Part shown: positions 1 to 9,086 of the stretch, in pieces | How positions within the stretch are numbered: the first letter of the stretch is position 1 | Layout: every line of letters starts with the position of its first letter | Origin: Streptomyces sp. R41 | Lineage (GTDB): Bacteria > Actinomycetota > Actinomycetes > Streptomycetales > Streptomycetaceae | Assembly (NCBI RefSeq): GCF_041053055.1 | Contig: NZ_CP163443.1 | Span: 10,089,001-10,153,000, forward strand | DNA: 64,000 bases | Direction of reading: 5' to 3' | Notes under the pieces: model-generated | The model's input: only the letters and a program-made list of their open reading frames with translations | Told to the model about the DNA's origin: nothing | The model's database searches: none | Translations under genes and position numbers: made by a program

Positions 1-635
1 GACTGCGCATCGATCCGGCGCCGGTCGATTCCGGTGTGGAATTCCGGCTGGAGGTCGAACTGGGGGCGATGCCGTACGCGTTCTTCAAGGCGGTCGAGGA
101 CACCGTGAAGGAGACGCTGGGGCAGGGAATCCACGGATGGCAGGTCACCGACTGCACGGTCACCATGACCCATTCCGGCTATTCACCACGGCAGAGCCAC
201 GCCCACCAGGGCTTCGACAAGAGCATGTCCAGCACCGGAGCCGACTTCCGGGGCCTGACACCGCTGGTGGTGATGAGCGCGCTCCGGGAGGCGGGCAGCC
301 AGGTGTACGAGCCGATGCACCGGTTCCGTCTGGAGGCCCCGGCGGACACACTCGCGGCGGTGCTGCCCGTGCTCGCCCAACAGCGCGCCGTGTCGCAGAC
401 CACGGAAATTCGCGGCGCCTCATGTGTGCTGGAGGGCGTCGTCCCGGTCGCCCACGTGCATGAACTGGAGCGACAGCTACCGGGGTTGACGCGCGGCGAG
501 GGCGAGCTGGAGTGCGCCTTCGACCACTACGCGCCGGTCGTGCGAGGCACGGTCCCGGACCGGCCGCGGACCGACCTCAACCCGCTCGACCGGAAGGAGT
601 ACCTGCTGAACGTGACGCGACGGGTCGGCAGTTGA
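1..635 (+). CDS. Ribosomal protection protein, TetM/OtrA type (3' part)
   Basis: This is the C-terminal part of an EF-G-like translation GTPase; its start lies before the window and codons are in phase from base 3. The visible 211 residues cover the end of the beta-barrel region, domain IV and domain V. Residues such as LRIDPAP, GWQVTDC and SGYSPRQ match the layout of TetM/OtrA ribosomal protection proteins, in which domain IV reaches into the decoding site and evicts tetracycline. The GTPase half is not visible, so intactness cannot be judged. Streptomyces carry such genes both in tetracycline clusters and as chromosomal copies; nothing adjacent here looks like a polyketide cluster, so I favour a stand-alone copy. 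It ends 105 bases before the next gene. Confidence 0.85.
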   Translation, partial: LRIDPAPVDSGVEFRLEVELGAMPYAFFKAVEDTVKETLGQGIHGWQVTDCTVTMTHSGYSPRQSHAHQGFDKSMSSTGADFRGLTPLVVMSALREAGSQVYEPMHRFRLEAPADTLAAVLPVLAQQRAVSQTTEIRGASCVLEGVVPVAHVHELERQLPGLTRGEGELECAFDHYAPVVRGTVPDRPRTDLNPLDRKEYLLNVTRRVGS

Positions 636-682
636 GATCTATGGGGCGTACGAGGCCCATGAGACGGATGGAAGAAGTAGAA

Positions 683-696
683 ACTTACTCATAAGT
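683..696. promoter_or_regulatory. Inverted repeat upstream of GH5 gene, possible TetR operator
   Basis: A perfect inverted repeat ACTTA-N4-TAAGT lies 45 bases before the GH5 start. It resembles the palindrome at 3960-3975 in front of the nearby TetR gene (both contain TGACTTA...GTAAG on one strand), but the arm spacing differs by four bases. Operator identity is an inference. Confidence 0.35.
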
Positions 697-740
697 CAGA
701 ACCATTGACGCGTCCTGATGCGAACGGGACTGTAGTGGAC

Positions 741-2609
741 ATGTCGAAGTTACGTGCGCGTCTGCTCGGCGTTCTCGTGCTGATCACCGGCCTGCTGACG
801 GCCGCGGGCACACAGCCCGCGGCCGCCGACCCCCTCCCCGACTCGCTGTGGTTCGACACCCAGGCGTCGACCACGCTCACCGTCGCGAACGGTCGTTTCA
901 CCGACGGCCTCGGCCGCGAGGTCGTGCTGCGCGGCTACAACGTCTCCGGCGAAACGAAGCTGGAGGAGAACAGCGGGCTGCCCTTCGCCTCGGTCGCCGA
1001 CGCCAAGAAGTCCGCGACCGCGCTGCGCGCCCTCGGCGGTGGCAACTCCGTGCGTTTCCTGCTCTCCTGGGCGCACGCCGAACCCGTACGCGGACAGGTC
1101 GACACCGCCTATCTCGCCGCGGCCACCGACCAGTTGCGCGCCTTCCTCGACGTGGGAATTCGCGTGTACCCCGACTTCCACCAGGACCTCTACTCCCGTT
1201 ATCTCTTCAACACGGGCAGTTGGTACAGCGGCGACGGCGCCCCCAAGTGGGCTGTGGACGCGGGCAATTACCCCCAGGAGTCGTGCGGGATCTGTCTCTT
1301 CTGGGGCCAGAACATCACCCAGAACGGGGCCGTCAAGCAGGCGTCGTACGACTTCTGGCACAACGCCTACGGTGTCCAGGGCGCCTTCCTCGACACGGCC
1401 CAGGCCACCATGACGTACGTCAAACAGCACCTCACCACCGCCCAATTCGCGGGCGTCGTCGGCTTCGACCCCTTCAATGAGCCGTACGCGGGCAGCTACG
1501 ACTCCGGGCAGACCAGCCGCACGTGGGAGCGAGACGTCCTCTGGCCCTTCTATGTGAAGTTCCGGGCCCGCATGGACGCGGCCGGCTGGCAGGGCAAGCC
1601 CGCCTTCGTCGAACCGAACCTCTTCTGGAACGCCAATATCGACTCCCAGAAGCAGGAAGGCGGCCTGCTGGACGCGGGCACGCTGGGCTCGCGCTATGTG
1701 TTCAACACCCACTTCTACGACCAGAAGGCGATCTCGGGCATCCTCATGTGGGGCAAGGCGGGGGACGGCCAGTACGCCACCGACTTCGGGACGGTACGCG
1801 ACCGGGCCTCGGCGGCGGGGACGACGGCGATCGTCAGCGAATTCGGCCACCCGCTCTCCGGAACGGTCTCGGACAAGGCCCCGACGGTCGTCAAGGCGAT
1901 GTACCAGGCCCTCGACTCCCGGTTGCCGGGCTCCAGTTGGTGGTCGAAGGCGGCATCCTCCGGACCCGTCCTCTCCGGGGCCCAGTGGCAGTGGGACATC
2001 TACAACGGCCGCCACCACGAGCTGATGAACGACAACCCCGACAAGGTCCTGACCTCCGGCGACGCCTGGAACGACGAGGACCTCTCCGCCGTACGCCTGG
2101 ACGACTCGGGCACCGCCGCCCTGCGCCAGGACGCGCGCCTTCTGGACCGGCTCTACCCCAGCGCCACCGCGGGCACCACGGTCGCCTTCACCTACGAGGA
2201 CCGCTCACGTGACGGCTCCACCACGCTGACCTGGAATCCGATCCCGTCGTCTCTGCCGCATGTCTCCCAGCTGGTGGGAGCGGGCCAGTACGGGCTGCTG
2301 CTCTGGCGCTCCGACGGCAGCGCGGCCCCCACGGAACTCCACCTGCCGGCGTCCTTCCCGACCTCGGCCACGACGGTGGTGTCCGACCTCGGGGCGACGA
2401 TCTCCCCGCCCGCCTACACCACGACCACCCCGATCGCGGTGGCCCCCGAGCCGGGCGGCACCGGCAGCCGCCGTCTGCTGCTCACCGCACCGGGCTCGGG
2501 GACTCTGCACTACGCGCTGGTCACCAACGGGGCGACGGCGCCGTCCGCCGATCTGTTGAGCGCGGCGCGGACCGAACTGGCGTCGTGGGCCGCGACGGCG
2601 GTCAACTAG
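741..2609 (+). CDS. Secreted GH5 glycosidase, endoglycoceramidase/cellulase-like
   Basis: A 622-residue secreted glycoside hydrolase of family 5. Residues 1-30 form a signal peptide ending near AAADP. The catalytic domain follows: the acid/base Glu is E247 in the FDPFNEP motif and the nucleophile is E367 in the VSEFGHP motif. The TIM barrel is followed by a C-terminal beta domain of about 130 residues, an arrangement typical of endoglycoceramidase-type GH5 enzymes that remove glycans from glycolipids; a plain beta-glucanase is the alternative. I chose ATG 741 because the signal peptide begins there; an in-frame TTG at 705 would add 12 polar residues. There is no good ribosome site before either start, so a leaderless message is possible. 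The 3' end overlaps the convergent propeller gene by 8 bases. Confidence 0.85.
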   Translation: MSKLRARLLGVLVLITGLLTAAGTQPAAADPLPDSLWFDTQASTTLTVANGRFTDGLGREVVLRGYNVSGETKLEENSGLPFASVADAKKSATALRALGGGNSVRFLLSWAHAEPVRGQVDTAYLAAATDQLRAFLDVGIRVYPDFHQDLYSRYLFNTGSWYSGDGAPKWAVDAGNYPQESCGICLFWGQNITQNGAVKQASYDFWHNAYGVQGAFLDTAQATMTYVKQHLTTAQFAGVVGFDPFNEPYAGSYDSGQTSRTWERDVLWPFYVKFRARMDAAGWQGKPAFVEPNLFWNANIDSQKQEGGLLDAGTLGSRYVFNTHFYDQKAISGILMWGKAGDGQYATDFGTVRDRASAAGTTAIVSEFGHPLSGTVSDKAPTVVKAMYQALDSRLPGSSWWSKAASSGPVLSGAQWQWDIYNGRHHELMNDNPDKVLTSGDAWNDEDLSAVRLDDSGTAALRQDARLLDRLYPSATAGTTVAFTYEDRSRDGSTTLTWNPIPSSLPHVSQLVGAGQYGLLLWRSDGSAAPTELHLPASFPTSATTVVSDLGATISPPAYTTTTPIAVAPEPGGTGSRRLLLTAPGSGTLHYALVTNGATAPSADLLSAARTELASWAATAVN

Positions 2610-3867
2610 CCGAAGGGCCCGTCCAGTTCGCCCCCACATGGCCGAGACGAACGCGCTGGGGGTGGTCGCCGACCGGCACCGACACCGTCTTCTGCCCGGT
2701 GGCGAACTCGATGGCGGTGACCTGGTCGGCGCCGCTCTCGGAGACGATGCAGTCCTTGCCGTCGCCGCTGACGGTCGCCCAGTACGGCTTGGAGGCGGTG
2801 ACGAGCGGCCCCTCCTGGAGGGTGGCCCGGTCGACGACGGTCGCGTAGTCGTCCATCGTCCCGGCGACGCACAGCTTCGTCCCGGCCGGGTTCATCGAAA
2901 TGCCGTGATGGCGGGAGTCGTTGACCCAGGTCGTGCGGTCGGTGCTGGTCGCCGGGTTCTTCGGCAGGGTCTTGACCCGGGTGATCTTGTCGGAGGCGAC
3001 GTCGTACTCGAGGAAGCCGTTGAAGAACGACACCTGGAAGTACAGCTTGGACTCGTCGGGGCTGAAGACGGCGGGCCGGACCGCGTCGGAGTAGTCCGTG
3101 AGACCGATCGCGTCGAGCCGTTGCCGCATGTCGATCACCTTGACCTGCTTGAAGGTGGTCGCGTCGACGACGGTGATGTGCCGGTCGCCCTTCGTCCAGT
3201 CCAGCCACGGTTCGTCGAGAGCGGTGTTGACGTCACCGATCGCCATGTTCCAGATGTACTTGCCGTCGCGGGTGAAGATGTTCTCGTGCGGCTTGTCGCC
3301 GGTGGCGAAGGAGCCGAGCTGCTTGCCAGTGTTGATGTCCAGGACGTGCACGGTGTTCGCGGTCGAGGCCGAGACCGCGACGCGGGTGCCGTCGGGGGAG
3401 ACCGCCATGTGGTCGGAGCGATAACCGGACACGGGGAAGCGCCAGTTGATGTGTCCGCTGGCGAGGTCGATCGAGACGACGTCCGCGAAGCTCGGACGGG
3501 ACACGACCACCGACGTGCCGTCGGGGGTGGAGTACATGTCGTCGACGAACTGGTCGTGGCCCTCGCCGACCCCGTTGCGGATGGCCATGAAGTAGGCCCA
3601 CTTGATCGGATCGGCGTTGATCGCGGCCAGCCGTTCGTCCTTGTCCGGGATGACGTTGATCCGGCCGATCTTCGCGAAGTCGCCGGTGGACTTGATGACG
3701 TCCGCGGTGCCGTCCCAGTTGTTGCCGACGAACATCACCTCGCGCAGATCGGCGGCGGCCTGTGCGGTGGCGGCGGTCGCCGTGCCGCCGAGGGTGAGGG
3801 CGAGGGCGGCGGCGAGGGAACAGAGGTGTCTGGGTCTGAGAGCAGACCTGGTGGGCCGGACAGACAT
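2602..3867 (-). CDS. Secreted YncE-like beta-propeller protein
   Basis: A 421-residue secreted protein with a signal peptide at residues 1 to about 35 ending near AATAQA. The rest is a run of blade-like repeats with DGT, SPDG and TVHVLD-type motifs (for example VSPDGTRVAV, FSPDESKLYF), as in YncE/cytochrome D1-type beta-propellers. Such proteins bind ligands or substrates in the periplasm or outside the cell; I see no catalytic motif. ATG 3867 is preferred over an upstream start at 3942 because it directly precedes the signal peptide and has AAGGA at a good distance. It is divergent from the TetR gene and convergent with the GH5 gene, so the three may form one regulated locus. Confidence 0.75.
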   Translation of the reverse strand: MSVRPTRSALRPRHLCSLAAALALTLGGTATAATAQAAADLREVMFVGNNWDGTADVIKSTGDFAKIGRINVIPDKDERLAAINADPIKWAYFMAIRNGVGEGHDQFVDDMYSTPDGTSVVVSRPSFADVVSIDLASGHINWRFPVSGYRSDHMAVSPDGTRVAVSASTANTVHVLDINTGKQLGSFATGDKPHENIFTRDGKYIWNMAIGDVNTALDEPWLDWTKGDRHITVVDATTFKQVKVIDMRQRLDAIGLTDYSDAVRPAVFSPDESKLYFQVSFFNGFLEYDVASDKITRVKTLPKNPATSTDRTTWVNDSRHHGISMNPAGTKLCVAGTMDDYATVVDRATLQEGPLVTASKPYWATVSGDGKDCIVSESGADQVTAIEFATGQKTVSVPVGDHPQRVRLGHVGANWTGPSAS

Positions 3868-3959
3868 GGTGGGTCCTTGTCGTAGGCGGGGGGTGCGAGT
3901 GCCGAGGGCATGACAAGAGATGGCGACGGGAAATCTGAACACGACCGCGTTCAGAATGA

Positions 3960-3975
3960 CTTACTGGAAAGTAAG
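3960..3975. promoter_or_regulatory. Palindrome between propeller and TetR genes, likely operator
   Basis: A perfect 6-base inverted repeat, CTTACT-N4-AGTAAG, lies in the 195-base divergent region. It is AT-rich for this genome and sits where a TetR protein would repress both its own gene and the propeller gene. Confidence 0.55.
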
Positions 3976-4062
3976 GAGGGGGCGGCTCTCTCCACAAGGG
4001 TCCGTACACGACAAAATCGTCGGAGGGTCGAACAGTTCGTCGGACCGGCAAGGGAGGAACGT

Positions 4063-4716
4063 GTGGCGGGCAGGCTCAAACAGCCGACCGGCCGTTACGG
4101 GGGCAGGACCGCCGAGGAGCGGCAGGCCGAGCGGCGCGCACGCTTCCTGGACGCCGCGCTCCAACTCTTCGGCGACAGCCCCGGGTTCCGGTCCACCACC
4201 GTCGCGTCGCTGAGCGAGGCGGCGGGTCTGTCGACGCGGCAGTTCTACGAGGAGTTCCGCACCCTCGAAGACGTCCTCGCCGCGCTGCACCTCCAGGTCA
4301 ACGACTGGGCCGAGGAAGCGGCTCTGGCCGCGCTCGCCGACGCGCAGGACTTGCCGCTCGCCGAGCGCGCCACCGCGATCTTCCGCGCCTACGCCGCGAA
4401 CGTGACGAGCGATCCGCGGCGGATCCGCATCACCTTCGTCGAAATCATCGGCGTCAGCCCGCGGTTGGAGGAGCAGCGTCTCGCTCGCCGGGCCCGGTGG
4501 GTCGACTTCATCTGCGCCGAGGCGGCGGTGGCCGCCGCCCGGGGCGAGGCGGCTCCGCGCGACTATCGCATCGCGGCGACCGCGTTCATCGGCAGCGTGA
4601 ATGGACTTCTGCACGACTGGCGTGCCGGGTGGGTGGACGCGACGCTCGATGAGGTGGTGGAGGAGTTGGTGCGGCAGCTGTTGGGGATCTTGCGGCCGGA
4701 GGGGTGGTGCGGGTAG
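4063..4716 (+). CDS. TetR-family transcriptional regulator
   Basis: A 217-residue regulator. Residues about 20-70 form the TetR helix-turn-helix (FLDAALQLFG...TTVASLSEAAGLSTRQFYEEF), followed by a variable all-helical ligand domain. GTG 4063 is chosen because GGGAGG lies 6-8 bases upstream and the HTH begins soon after; the frame is open to 3910 but those codons read as basic, non-homologous residues. Its promoter region holds the palindrome at 3960-3975, so autoregulation and control of the divergent propeller gene are likely. Confidence 0.85.
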   Translation: MAGRLKQPTGRYGGRTAEERQAERRARFLDAALQLFGDSPGFRSTTVASLSEAAGLSTRQFYEEFRTLEDVLAALHLQVNDWAEEAALAALADAQDLPLAERATAIFRAYAANVTSDPRRIRITFVEIIGVSPRLEEQRLARRARWVDFICAEAAVAAARGEAAPRDYRIAATAFIGSVNGLLHDWRAGWVDATLDEVVEELVRQLLGILRPEGWCG

Positions 4717-4749
4717 TCGTTTTTCGCCCCCGCCCCCAGACCCGCTGCT

Positions 4750-4841
4750 CCTCAAACGCCGGAGGGGCCGATTTCAGCCCGTCCGGCGTCTGAGGACGAG
4801 CCCGCCAAGGCCGATGGGGGCTTGGGGGCGGAGCCCCCAAG
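4750..4841. terminator. Double hairpin between convergent genes; common Streptomyces intergenic repeat type
   Basis: Two hairpins lie between the convergent TetR and glycosyltransferase genes. The first pairs 4750-4763 with 4782-4795 (14 bases, one wobble). The second is a perfect 9-base stem, 4821-4829 with 4833-4841, with a GGA loop. The sequence style (ACGCCGGA...TCCGGCG with GGAGCCCC) matches a repeat often found between Streptomyces genes and probably serves as a bidirectional terminator. Confidence 0.6.
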
Positions 4842-4884
4842 GTCGGGAATGGGCAGGGGTTGAGGGGGCGGAAAACTCCTCACC

Positions 4885-6132
4885 TCAGCCCGACACCCGG
4901 TGCACCGCCTCGGCCACCGGGCCCACCCCGTCCTCGGCCCGGATCCGCGCAGCCAGAGCCTGCGCCCGCCGCCTGTACGAGGGGTCCGTTGTCGCCCCTA
5001 CGAGAGCGGACGTCAGCCGAGCGGCACTGAGCGCCCGCAGCGGCACGGCCCCCGGCGACACGCCGAGGGACACGAGCCGGTTGGCCCAGAACCCCTCGTC
5101 GAACTGGATCGGCACGGGCACGGCCGGCACCCCGGCCCGCAACCCGGCCGCCGTCGTCCCCGCCCCCGCGTGATGGACTACCGCGGCCATCCGCGGAAAG
5201 AGCACGGAGTGCGGCACCTCGCCGACCGTGAACATGTCGTCCCCGGTGGCCCGGAGTTCGCCCCAGCCCCGCTGAATCACCCCGCGCAGCCCGCTCGCCC
5301 GCAGGGCGCGTACGACCTCTGCGCTGAGCCGCTCGGGATCGGGCACGGTGGCACTGCCCAGGCCCACGAAGACCGGGGGAGGCCCGGCGTCGAGGAAGTC
5401 CCGCAGCGCGGAGGGCAGTTGGGCGTCCGTGCCGTCGTAGGGCCACCAGTACCCGGTGACATCGAGGCCGGGCCGCCAGTCGCGGGGGCGGCGCACCACG
5501 AGGGGGCTGAATCCATGGTGCACGGGCCAGCCCTGCCGCTCACGGGCGCGGCGCGCGGCGCCGGGGCCGATGCGCGGCAGGCCGAGCCGGGCCCGCAGGG
5601 TGTGCACGGTCTCCGCGAAGACCCGCTCGACGGCCATGTTCACGCCGTGCCCGGCCGCCCGGTTCACCGCGGGCCCCCATGAGCGCACGCCGGTCACCGG
5701 AGGCGCGAACTCCCTTGTCGGGGCGAGTGGTTGGAGATAGACACCCATGCTGGGCAGCGACAGCCCTTCGGCGACGGCATGCCCGAGTGGCCCCAGGGAA
5801 CTGGACAGCAGGAGAACGTCACTGGAGTGAGCGGCCTCGATCAGATCGTCGGTCATCCGCCCGACGAGCGCCCGCGCCATCTCGACGACCCGGATGAGCT
5901 TCCCGGCGCCGGTGGTACTGCGGTGCAGCCCCTGCCCACGCTCGGATTCCAGCTCCGCGCGGGGATCCACGGGCAGCGCGTGAAATCCCACGCCCGAACC
6001 GGCCACCAGCGGCTCGAAACACCCGTGCGTCACCAGAGTGACCTGGTGCCCGGCCCGGACCAGGCCGTGCCCGAGCCCGGTGTACGGCGCCACATCGCCC
6101 CGCGATCCCGCGGACATGATCGCAACTCGCAC
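4885..6132 (-). CDS. UGT/MGT-type glycosyltransferase (GT1)
   Basis: A 415-residue GT-B glycosyltransferase. The N-terminal half opens with a Rossmann strand and GSRGDV loop, as in sterol and macrolide glucosyltransferases. The C-terminal nucleotide-sugar signature is clear: VVHHAGAGTTAAGLRAGVP followed by FDEGFWANRL. This class uses UDP- or dTDP-sugars to glycosylate lipids, sterols or natural products. GTG 6132 is chosen because the Rossmann strand VRVAIMSAG starts there; the frame is open another 45 codons without homology. It is divergent from the polyprenyl-synthase-like gene, which hints at a glycosylated isoprenoid product, an inference only. Confidence 0.8.
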   Translation of the reverse strand: MRVAIMSAGSRGDVAPYTGLGHGLVRAGHQVTLVTHGCFEPLVAGSGVGFHALPVDPRAELESERGQGLHRSTTGAGKLIRVVEMARALVGRMTDDLIEAAHSSDVLLLSSSLGPLGHAVAEGLSLPSMGVYLQPLAPTREFAPPVTGVRSWGPAVNRAAGHGVNMAVERVFAETVHTLRARLGLPRIGPGAARRARERQGWPVHHGFSPLVVRRPRDWRPGLDVTGYWWPYDGTDAQLPSALRDFLDAGPPPVFVGLGSATVPDPERLSAEVVRALRASGLRGVIQRGWGELRATGDDMFTVGEVPHSVLFPRMAAVVHHAGAGTTAAGLRAGVPAVPVPIQFDEGFWANRLVSLGVSPGAVPLRALSAARLTSALVGATTDPSYRRRAQALAARIRAEDGVGPVAEAVHRVSG

Positions 6133-6370
6133 GACGGTCAGTATGCCCGGGTTCACGGCCGGTGGCCCGCGGCTGTGCGACTCGTTTTCGCGTCCAGGGC
6201 GTTCCGGCGGCGAGCGTCGCCCCACGAGTGGCGACGGTCGTATCCGGCGCCGCGTCGGCGGGCACACTGACTTACGGTGATCCGGTCATGGCCGGAAATC
6301 GCTCTAGCTCACTTCAAGCCAGAATGATCGAATCGATGCTCGATTGATCTCGAGGGTGGGGTGGGGCTAC

Positions 6371-7369
6371 GTGAAATCGATATCGTACTTGGATCTGCAT
6401 CGCCGGGTTTCCGCGGATATCGAGGCGGAGACGGAATCCGCGCTCGAACGACTTGGCCCCTCGGCGAAATCCGTCAGGGCGACCGTCGCCAAACTGCTGG
6501 AGCACCGCACGTTCACATACCCCCTGTCGGTGCTGCCGATGATCGTCCATGCCGTGGAGACCGGCACGCCCGAACCTGCTGTTCCGCTGGCTGTCGTGCA
6601 TGAGCTCTGGTGGACCTCGGCGTGCTATCTCGACGATCTCGCCGATGGGCAGGGCGCGTTCGTCGCCGGTGACCTCAGCGAGAGCGAGGCTCTGCTCGCC
6701 GCCGTCATCAGCGGAAATCCACTGCCGCTTCTGGTCGTTCAGTCTCCCCGGATTCCCGAATCGGTGCGCGGCGTTCTGTCGGCCGAGACCGTGAAGTGCT
6801 GGATCCTCGCGACCGAGGGCCAGTTGAGTGACCTTCGCGGAGATGTGGCCGCCACGACGCGTGATGCGGTGGTCACGGCGTACAGAGGGAAATCGGGTGC
6901 CCCCTTCAGCATGGTCACGGCCATGGCTGCCGAACTGGCGGGCGTTGAGAAGGGGAGAGTGGAGCTCTGGCGCGAGTTCGGCAATGTCTTCGGCATCCTG
7001 TGGCAGATCTTCAACGACCAGGAAGACATCCTGTCCGGCCGCAATGAAGACCTCCTGAACGGCACGGTGACCTACCTCCTGGCGTGCGCCCTCGAGGAGG
7101 CGGCTCCTCAGTCCACGGAGCGGGTTCTGGAGCTTCATTCCGCCGCGAGGAATTCTCGGCACGCCCGCGCGGAACTCACCGACGTACTTCTCTCACCTGC
7201 CGTTCTTCGCCGGTATGAGAAGGACATCAACGAGTTCCGCGACGAAGCACGCCGCATTCTGGACGAATTGGGCGGTGAGGCGGCGTATCTGTCCGCGCTG
7301 CGGCACCTCGTGGACGAATCCTCCCGGATGCTGCTCCAGACCGATCCCACCGACTCCGGCGCGGTGTAG
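6371..7369 (+). CDS. Polyprenyl synthase-like protein (isoprenyl diphosphate synthase fold)
   Basis: A 332-residue all-helical protein of the trans-isoprenyl diphosphate synthase family. The first aspartate-rich motif is intact (DDLAD at about residue 88), the GKSGA segment that follows helix G is present, and the second motif reads NDQED in place of DDxxD. The chain resembles long-chain prenyl synthases but lacks the usual GGKRxRP segment near the N-terminus. It may make a prenyl diphosphate, transfer a prenyl group as ComQ does, or have lost activity. GTG 6371 follows a G-rich ribosome site; an in-frame TTG at 6344 is an alternative. Its partner may be the divergent glycosyltransferase. Confidence 0.7.
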   Translation: MKSISYLDLHRRVSADIEAETESALERLGPSAKSVRATVAKLLEHRTFTYPLSVLPMIVHAVETGTPEPAVPLAVVHELWWTSACYLDDLADGQGAFVAGDLSESEALLAAVISGNPLPLLVVQSPRIPESVRGVLSAETVKCWILATEGQLSDLRGDVAATTRDAVVTAYRGKSGAPFSMVTAMAAELAGVEKGRVELWREFGNVFGILWQIFNDQEDILSGRNEDLLNGTVTYLLACALEEAAPQSTERVLELHSAARNSRHARAELTDVLLSPAVLRRYEKDINEFRDEARRILDELGGEAAYLSALRHLVDESSRMLLQTDPTDSGAV

Positions 7370-7379
7370 AAGTGCCGAG

Positions 7380-7733
7380 CTAGCCGCTCGACACGGTCGT
7401 CACTACGGCCGCAGCCAGTACGAGGGCGGCGCCGAACAGAAATCCCGCGCACAGCCGCCGTCGAAGCGAGCGGTACCGCTCCTCGTACTCCGCCCGCAGT
7501 TCCCTGCCGCGTTGGGCGGTGCGCTCCCAGGAAAGCCGGGTGAGCGCAAGGTAGTTCTCCTGGAAGCGTGCCTCTACCTCCTCCCGCTGGGAGTCCGTCA
7601 GCCAGGCCAGCGAGCGTGTGAAACGGGCGGCTTCGGCGCGTCCCTCGGCGCGGGTGGCCTCGATGAGCAGATGGCCTTCGAGCTCGCTGATCAGGGCCCC
7701 CGCCTCCAGGGGACGGTCGTCCATCGCGGTCAT
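7380..7733 (-). CDS. Small C-tail membrane protein translationally coupled to ctaD
   Basis: A 117-residue protein with a long charged helical region (about residues 15-92, rich in Glu and Arg) and one C-terminal transmembrane helix ([18 protein letters not shown], about 94-111). Its ATG overlaps the ctaD stop as ATGA, so it was read as part of the oxidase operon. I do not recognise a named family; it may help assemble or anchor the terminal oxidase. With ctaD split upstream, its expression now depends on the IS or an internal promoter. Confidence 0.65.
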   Translation of the reverse strand: MTAMDDRPLEAGALISELEGHLLIEATRAEGRAEAARFTRSLAWLTDSQREEVEARFQENYLALTRLSWERTAQRGRELRAEYEERYRSLRRRLCAGFLFGAALVLAAAVVTTVSSG

Positions 7734-9061
7734 CGGAGCTCCTTTGTGGCCGTCACCAACTGTGGGCCCGCGGCGGTGATTTCGGGGTGGTGCAGGTCGA
7801 AGGCCGGGGACTCGGAGCGGATGCGCGGGAGGGTGAGGAAGTTGTGCCGCGGTGGCGGGCACGAAGTGGCCCACTCCAGCGAACGGCCGTACCCCCATGG
7901 GTCGTCGACCTCGATCTTCTCGCCGTACTTGGCGGTCTTCCAGATGTTGTAGAAGAACGGCAGGAGCGAGAGGCCGAGCAGGAAGGAGGAAATGGTCGAC
8001 ACCGTGTTGAGTGTGGTGAGGCCCTCCACGGCCAGGTAGTCGGGAATCCGGCGCTGCATTCCATTGGCGCCCAGCCAGTGCTGGACGAGGAATGTGCCGT
8101 GGAAGCCCACGAACAGCGTCCAGAAGGTGATCTTTCCGAGGCGTTCGTCGAGCATCTTGCCGGTGAACTTCGGCCACCAGAAGTGGAATCCGGAGAACAT
8201 CGCGAAGACGACCGTACCGAAGATCACGTAGTGGAAGTGCGCCACCACGAAGTACGAGTCCGAGACGGGGAAGTCCATCGGCGGCGAGGCGAGCATCACG
8301 CCGGTCAGACCCCCGAAGACGAACGTGACCAGGAAGCCGGTGGCCCACAGCATCGGGGTCTCGAAGGACAAGGACCCCTGCCACATCGTGCCGATCCAGT
8401 TGAAGAACTTCACGCCCGTAGGCACGGCGATCAGGAAGGTCATGAAGGAGAAGAAGGGGAGCAATACGCCGCCGGTGACGTACATGTGGTGGGCCCATAC
8501 GGTCACGGACAGCCCCGCGATCGCGATCGTCGCACCGATGAGACCCATGTAGCCGAACATCGGCTTGCGCGAGAACACCGGAATGACCTCACTGATGATG
8601 CCGAAGAACGGCAGCGCGATGATGTACACCTCTGGATGGCCGAAGAACCAGAAGAGGTGTTGCCAGAGCAAGGCTCCGCCATTTGCCGCATCGAAGATGT
8701 GGGCGCCGAACTTGCGGTCCGCCTCCAGGGCGAACAGCGCGGCCGCGAGGACCGGGAAGGCCAGCAGGACCAGCACACCGGTCAGCAGCACGTTCCACAC
8801 GAAGATCGGCATACGGAACATCGTCATGCCGGGAGCGCGCATGCAGATGATGGTCGTGATGAAGTTGACCGAGCCGAGGATCGTGCCGAAGCCGGAGAAG
8901 GCCAGACCCATGATCCACATGTCGGCGCCGATGCCCGGCGAATGCACGGCGTCGGACAGGGGCGCATACGCGAACCATCCGAAATCGGCGGCTCCTTGGG
9001 GAGTCAGAAACCCGCCGACGGCAATCAATGAGCCGAAGAGATAGAGCCAATACGCCAGCAT
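7730..9061 (-). pseudogene. ctaD: ctaD 3' part: cytochrome c oxidase subunit I, interrupted by IS
   Basis: This frame encodes the C-terminal three quarters of heme-copper oxidase subunit I: the copper-B histidine in GHPEVYI, the WAHHMYV pair, and the heme histidines in VAHFHYV, with about ten membrane helices and the Streptomyces-type tail ending DLHHPEI. It begins exactly where the 5' fragment at 10852-11207 stops (RLN followed by MLAYWLY), so the two parts once formed one gene of about 560 codons. The IS630-type element at 9062-10851 separates them. The open frame runs 28 codons into the IS, giving a possible N-terminally altered protein that lacks the low-spin heme ligand region. It is probably a second oxidase, since Streptomyces keep a main ctaCDFE set elsewhere. 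Confidence 0.9.
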
Positions 9062-9086
9062 CTGAACCTGAAAGCGTGATGTCGGT
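9062..9086 (+). repeat. Left terminal inverted repeat of IS
   Basis: Begins CTGAACCTGAAAGCG and matches the reverse complement of 10827-10851 at 24 of 25 positions; the mismatch is at position 7 (C versus T). The transposase ATG lies inside it. Confidence 0.9.

Noticed and set aside
705..736. A leaderless promoter (TTGACG with a -10 near 731) for the GH5 gene
   Set aside because: The -10 match is weak and the spacing long; not enough to annotate.
750..2018. Long minus-strand open frame opposite the GH5 gene
   Set aside because: No ribosome site or family character; the plus strand has a signal peptide and catalytic motifs.
6288..6347. A 19-codon ORF just before the prenyl-synthase-like gene as a ComX-like precursor
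   Set aside because: It has no Trp to prenylate and only a weak ribosome site.
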